A stretch of DNA of 39,954 nt from an uncultured Lachnospiraceae bacterium (GTDB lineage Bacteria > Bacillota > Clostridia > Lachnospirales > Lachnospiraceae), in NCBI GenBank assembly GCA_902794825.1, contig CADBIU010000030.1, positions 1-39,954 on the forward strand. Reading direction: 5' to 3'. Below the pieces are notes generated by a model. It searched no databases. It saw nothing but the letters and a program-made list of their open reading frames with translations, and had not been told where the DNA came from. Positions 39,417-39,954 of this stretch are shown piece by piece. Position 1 is the first letter of the stretch. Each line of letters starts with the position of its first letter. The position numbers were made by a program, and so were the translations under genes.

Positions 39417-39438
39417 TTCAGTGCCTGTTAAGGCTAAA

Positions 39439-39512
39439 TGGACCCTCGGGGACTCGAACCCAGGACCGACCGGTTATGAGCCGGGAGCTCTAACCAACTG
39501 AGCTAAGGGTCC
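39439..39512 (-). tRNA. tRNA with anticodon CAT, most likely tRNA-Ile2
   Basis: Acceptor GGACCCT/AGGGTCC, anticodon loop CTCATAA. The GGACC acceptor and the overall sequence resemble Bacillus tRNA-Ile2, whose C34 is changed to lysidine by TilS, more than elongator tRNA-Met; not proven. Confidence 0.85.
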
Positions 39513-39585
39513 ATATCAGATATAAGAAAACGATCAAATCGTCTCCTTACTATTATGAACAGTTCCCAATATGAAAACTGTCTGA

Positions 39586-39657
39586 TGACTCCGACGGGAA
39601 TCGAACCCGTGTTACCGCCGTGAAAGGGCGATGTCTTGACCGCTTGACCACGGAGCC
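39586..39657 (-). tRNA. tRNA-Glu (TTC)
   Basis: Acceptor GGCTCCG/CGGAGTC, anticodon loop CTTTCAC with anticodon TTC. First in the three-tRNA transcript. Confidence 0.95.
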
Positions 39658-39680
39658 TTGGTTGCTTTCATAGCCTACAT

Positions 39681-39709
39681 AGTATAGCAGAATTAAAAGC
39701 CATAAGCAA
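39681..39709 (-). promoter_or_regulatory. promoter of the Glu-CAT-Leu tRNA transcript
   Basis: TTGCTT (39709-39704), a 17-base spacer and TATACT (39686-39681) on the minus strand, 23 bases before tRNA-Glu. Confidence 0.75.
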
Positions 39710-39736
39710 CTGAATTTTAATCAGTCGACTTCCTTT

Positions 39737-39770
39737 GTAAAAGAAAAGACAGCAGATTAACTGCTGTCTC
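39737..39770 (-). terminator. terminator of the rRNA operon after tRNA-Asn
   Basis: AGACAGCAG (39747-39755) pairs with CTGCTGTCT (39761-39769), followed on the minus strand by TTTTCTTTT. Confidence 0.88.
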
Positions 39771-39773
39771 TAG

Positions 39774-39845
39774 CGCCCCGAGCAGGGCTCGAACCTGCAA
39801 CACCGCGGTTAACAGCCGCGTGCTCTACCATTGAGCTATCAAGGC
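39774..39845 (-). tRNA. tRNA-Asn (GTT)
   Basis: Acceptor GCCTTGA/TCGGGGC with two G-T pairs, anticodon loop CTGTTAA with anticodon GTT, discriminator G. It follows the 23S rRNA end by about 62 bases. Confidence 0.93.
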
Positions 39846-39907
39846 GTATTTTCTGTACCTTCAAAACTGAACACCGAAGGAACTTTTCGTTCCATCCAAG
39901 AACTTAA

Positions 39908-39954
39908 GGATAAGCTTCCGACCGATTAGTACGTGTCAGCTGAATGCATTACTG
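39908..39954 (-). rRNA. rrl: 23S ribosomal RNA, 3' end (partial)
   Basis: The minus strand reads CAGCTGACACGTACTAATCGGTCGG and then AAGCTTATCC, which matches the conserved 3' end of bacterial 23S rRNA (ACTAATCGATCGAGG-type). The rest lies beyond the window. The 3' end is placed by similarity to within a few bases. Confidence 0.85.

Overview
The window looks like a chromosomal segment of a low-to-mid GC Gram-positive anaerobe of the Clostridia, most likely Lachnospiraceae or a close relative. The basis is the crotonase/3-hydroxybutyryl-CoA dehydrogenase/EtfBA/thiolase gene set, AGGAGG-type ribosome binding sites, tRNA genes without encoded CCA, long-form Hpf, AsnA, NADP-type glutamate dehydrogenase, PrsW and NlpC/P60 proteins. 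This placement is inference; no 16S sequence is present.

Layout. 1-1.8 kb: a tnpB-type gene (minus) broken by an amber stop inside a 48-bp tandem duplication, with a promoter overlapped by LexA-box-like sequences. 2-2.9 kb: a small phosphoesterase followed by three 70-bp hairpin repeats and a bidirectional terminator. 2.9-8.2 kb: a complete Opp/Dpp peptide ABC transporter operon (minus, A-B-C-D-F). 8.3-13.3 kb: two identical tRNA-Gly genes, a PrsW-type membrane protease, an intracellular GH13 enzyme and a nuclease-helicase of the XPD/DinG class (all minus). 13.4-19.1 kb (plus): asnA, gdhA, an RlmL-type methyltransferase, rdgB and a YfcE-type phosphodiesterase. A large mirrored repeat lies between gdhA and the methyltransferase. 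19.15-21.5 kb: eight further tRNA genes around a LacI-type regulator.

21.6-28.8 kb (minus): hpf, crt, hbd, etfB, etfA and two tandem thiolases. These make and reduce C4 acyl-CoAs from acetyl-CoA, but no acyl-CoA dehydrogenase (bcd) is present and both thiolases carry frameshifting deletions. 29-31.4 kb: a secreted two-SH3 NlpC/P60 hydrolase and a TetR regulator. 31.5-35.6 kb (plus): an ANL ligase divergent from tetR, a DUF2232-type membrane protein with a near-leaderless promoter, and an alpha-amylase broken by a 20-bp tandem duplication. 35.6-39.1 kb (minus): a GH1 6-phospho-beta-glucosidase behind an S41 lipoprotein peptidase with an EF-hand loop. 39.2-40 kb: tRNA-Leu, tRNA-CAT, tRNA-Glu, tRNA-Asn and the 3' end of a 23S rRNA gene (all minus).

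The most notable things are structural rather than a new gene cluster: several short tandem duplications or deletions that alter genes (tnpB, crt, amylase, both thiolases), which may be real or assembly damage; the SOS-like control region of tnpB; the hairpin repeat array at 2.6 kb; the mirrored repeat after gdhA; and a dense half-site array upstream of gdhA.
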